Part shown: positions 6,265-7,142 of the stretch, in pieces
How the letters are laid out: each line of letters begins with the position of its first letter
Numbering within the stretch: position 1 is the first letter of the stretch
Assembly: GCA_029934695.1 (NCBI GenBank)
Contig: JAOZLU010000368.1
Coordinates: 1-7,142 of the forward strand
Direction of reading: 5' to 3'
DNA length: 7,142 nt
From: Desulfobacterales bacterium
GTDB lineage: Bacteria; Desulfobacterota; Desulfobacteria; Desulfobacterales; 4be13
Program-made: the position numbers and the translations under genes
The notes under the pieces: model-generated
Told to the model about the DNA's origin: nothing
The model's input: only the letters and a program-made list of their open reading frames with translations
Databases searched by the model: none

Positions 6265-6273
6265 TTGGAATTT

Positions 6274-6855
6274 ATGAAAAAAAATTTGGTTTTGGGTGGG
6301 GTTTTGTTGATTCTTGTCATGATGATCGGGTGCGCTCCGATACACCTGATTGTCGGTGGCGGCGCTGCGGCAACGTATAAGACGGCAGTTGATGAAAGAA
6401 GTGCTGGCAGTCTCTGGGGCGACGCTGCGACATCCTTCAGGGTCAAGAGCAAACTGATAAAGGATTCCGAGGTGCATGCCTGGAATGTTGATGTGGACAC
6501 GTTGGAAAGTGAGGTTATCCTGACAGGGGTAGTCGGAACGAAACAACAGGCCACACAGGCAGGTGAAGTTGCCAGGAAAGTTCCCGGGGTGAGAAAGGTA
6601 CGGAACGAGCTTCAGGTCGGAAAGAAAAGCATAGGGCAGTCACTTGACGACACATTGCTGAGTATGAGAGTAAAGACACATCTCTTCAAAGAGCCGTGGA
6701 TACGATCATTTAACATTGATGTGGACGTGGATAACGGGGTTGTTGCACTGACAGGAATTGTGGATCGCACAGACCATAAGGCGCGGGTGCTTGAAATTGC
6801 CCGGAGCATTCCTGAAACAGTCAGGGTTATTGACAATCTCAAAGTGAAACCCTGA
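6274..6855 (+). CDS. Dual-BON-domain lipoprotein (DolP/YraP-like)
   Basis: This 193-aa lipoprotein has a signal peptide with a lipobox (MMIGC, Cys20), a Gly/Ala-rich linker with AAATYKTAVDERSAGSLWGD, and two BON domains (about residues 50-115 and 125-193). Each BON domain has the family pattern of a helix (RVKSKLIKD / RVKTHLFKE), a strand with a glycine turn (VILTGVV / VVALTGIV) and an ending V..V.N.L.V. This layout matches E. coli DolP/YraP, a periplasm-facing outer-membrane lipoprotein that binds anionic phospholipid and supports envelope integrity. That function is inferred from the family, not shown here. Ser/Ala at position +2 after the lipidated Cys (here Ala21) is consistent with outer-membrane sorting in E. 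coli rules. It is probably transcribed separately from the upstream genes, given a 150-nt gap, though I see no clear promoter. Confidence 0.9.
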   Translation: MKKNLVLGGVLLILVMMIGCAPIHLIVGGGAAATYKTAVDERSAGSLWGDAATSFRVKSKLIKDSEVHAWNVDVDTLESEVILTGVVGTKQQATQAGEVARKVPGVRKVRNELQVGKKSIGQSLDDTLLSMRVKTHLFKEPWIRSFNIDVDVDNGVVALTGIVDRTDHKARVLEIARSIPETVRVIDNLKVKP

Positions 6856-6904
6856 TTTCAGTTCATTGCCTGCACTTTCACATCCAGGCACTCCAAAAAA
6901 AGTG

Positions 6905-7055
6905 GTGATGAAATCAGCCTCAGTCTGCTGACTTTATCGGAAATATAGTAAGGCAGGGAATGGGAGGCGAGCGGATAAATCCGGCCTTCCGTCCCCGGAA
7001 CTGTCGCCAGTTCCGATAATTTCTGAATATAAACTGAGTGAATGATTTTCATCAC
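6905..7055. repeat. Nested imperfect inverted repeat (~150 nt, MITE-like or structured RNA)
   Basis: Outer and middle blocks pair across the element: GTGATGAAA (6905-6913) with 7047-7055, TCA (6914-6916) with 7043-7045, CTCAGT (6919-6924) with 7033-7038, and TTATCGGAA (6934-6942) with 7011-7019. A perfect 8-bp hairpin with a 4-nt loop (CGGAACTG 6996-7003, CAGTTCCG 7008-7015) shares bases with the last block, so the two structures compete. The hairpin could serve as a terminator for the lipoprotein gene, but no T-run follows. Confidence 0.65.
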
Positions 7056-7111
7056 TGCTTTGCCAAAATTATCCGCATTTTTATAATTTCATCAGATATG
7101 ACAAGAAACCC

Positions 7112-7142
7112 CAAACATCAAACATCAAACATCAAGCATCAA
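7112..7142. repeat. CAAACAT heptamer tandem array (right end)
   Basis: There are three perfect CAAACAT units (7112-7132), one variant CAAGCAT (7133-7139) and a partial CAA at the window edge. The orientation is the same as in the left array, so the two form direct repeats about 7.1 kb apart. Confidence 0.93.

Noticed and set aside
6244..6273. Upstream TTG start giving a 203-aa lipoprotein
   Set aside because: It would add ten residues (MSKKTWRLEF) before a canonical lipoprotein signal and would ignore the GGAGG site 9 nt before the ATG at 6274.
6858..7055. 65-codon minus-strand open frame (GTG then ATG start)
   Set aside because: No Shine-Dalgarno, no recognised domain, and it coincides with the nested inverted repeat whose symmetry explains the sequence. 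It could be re-examined if homologues exist.

Overview
The window is about 7.1 kb of moderately AT-rich DNA from a Gram-negative bacterium. A PEP-CTERM (exosortase-type) surface protein of the DVUA0089 kind, a dual-BON outer-membrane-type lipoprotein and short tandem repeats suggest a sulfate-reducing Desulfobacterota / former Deltaproteobacteria lineage. This is inference from protein types and repeat style; no rRNA or other strong phylogenetic marker is present.

Layout. Positions 1-53 hold a CAAACAT heptamer array, and the same array in the same orientation reappears at 7112-7142, so direct repeats bracket the window. Reading leftward are a membrane-anchored transglutaminase-like protein (49-1512, minus) and a PEP-CTERM secreted protein (1947-2609, minus). 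A minus-strand terminator at 1891-1922 separates them, and the transglutaminase gene has its own sigma70-like promoter at 1670-1698. Its leader contains a degenerate ~30-bp repeat array. Positions 2610-3626 are about 1 kb of mostly AT-rich spacer. This holds a 20-bp-arm inverted repeat (3124-3172), a truncated minus-strand gene tail (3213-3404) and a strong plus-strand promoter (3382-3411).

The most interesting part is 3627-6123 on the plus strand. An SMC/OLD-like AAA ATPase (438 aa) is followed after 1 nt by a PIN-domain nuclease (179 aa), and 33 nt later by a PD-(D/E)XK-like protein (201 aa). An ATPase sensor or motor coupled to a PIN nuclease is the typical architecture of ABC-ATPase-based conflict (anti-phage or anti-plasmid) systems, so this pair is a candidate defence module. 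The PD-(D/E)XK gene has visibly different codon use and belongs to a family I recall as common and usually solitary, so its membership is uncertain.

The right end holds a DolP/YraP-like lipoprotein (6274-6855, plus; corrected start with a clear Shine-Dalgarno). After it comes a nested, imperfect ~150-nt inverted repeat (6905-7055) and then the second heptamer array.
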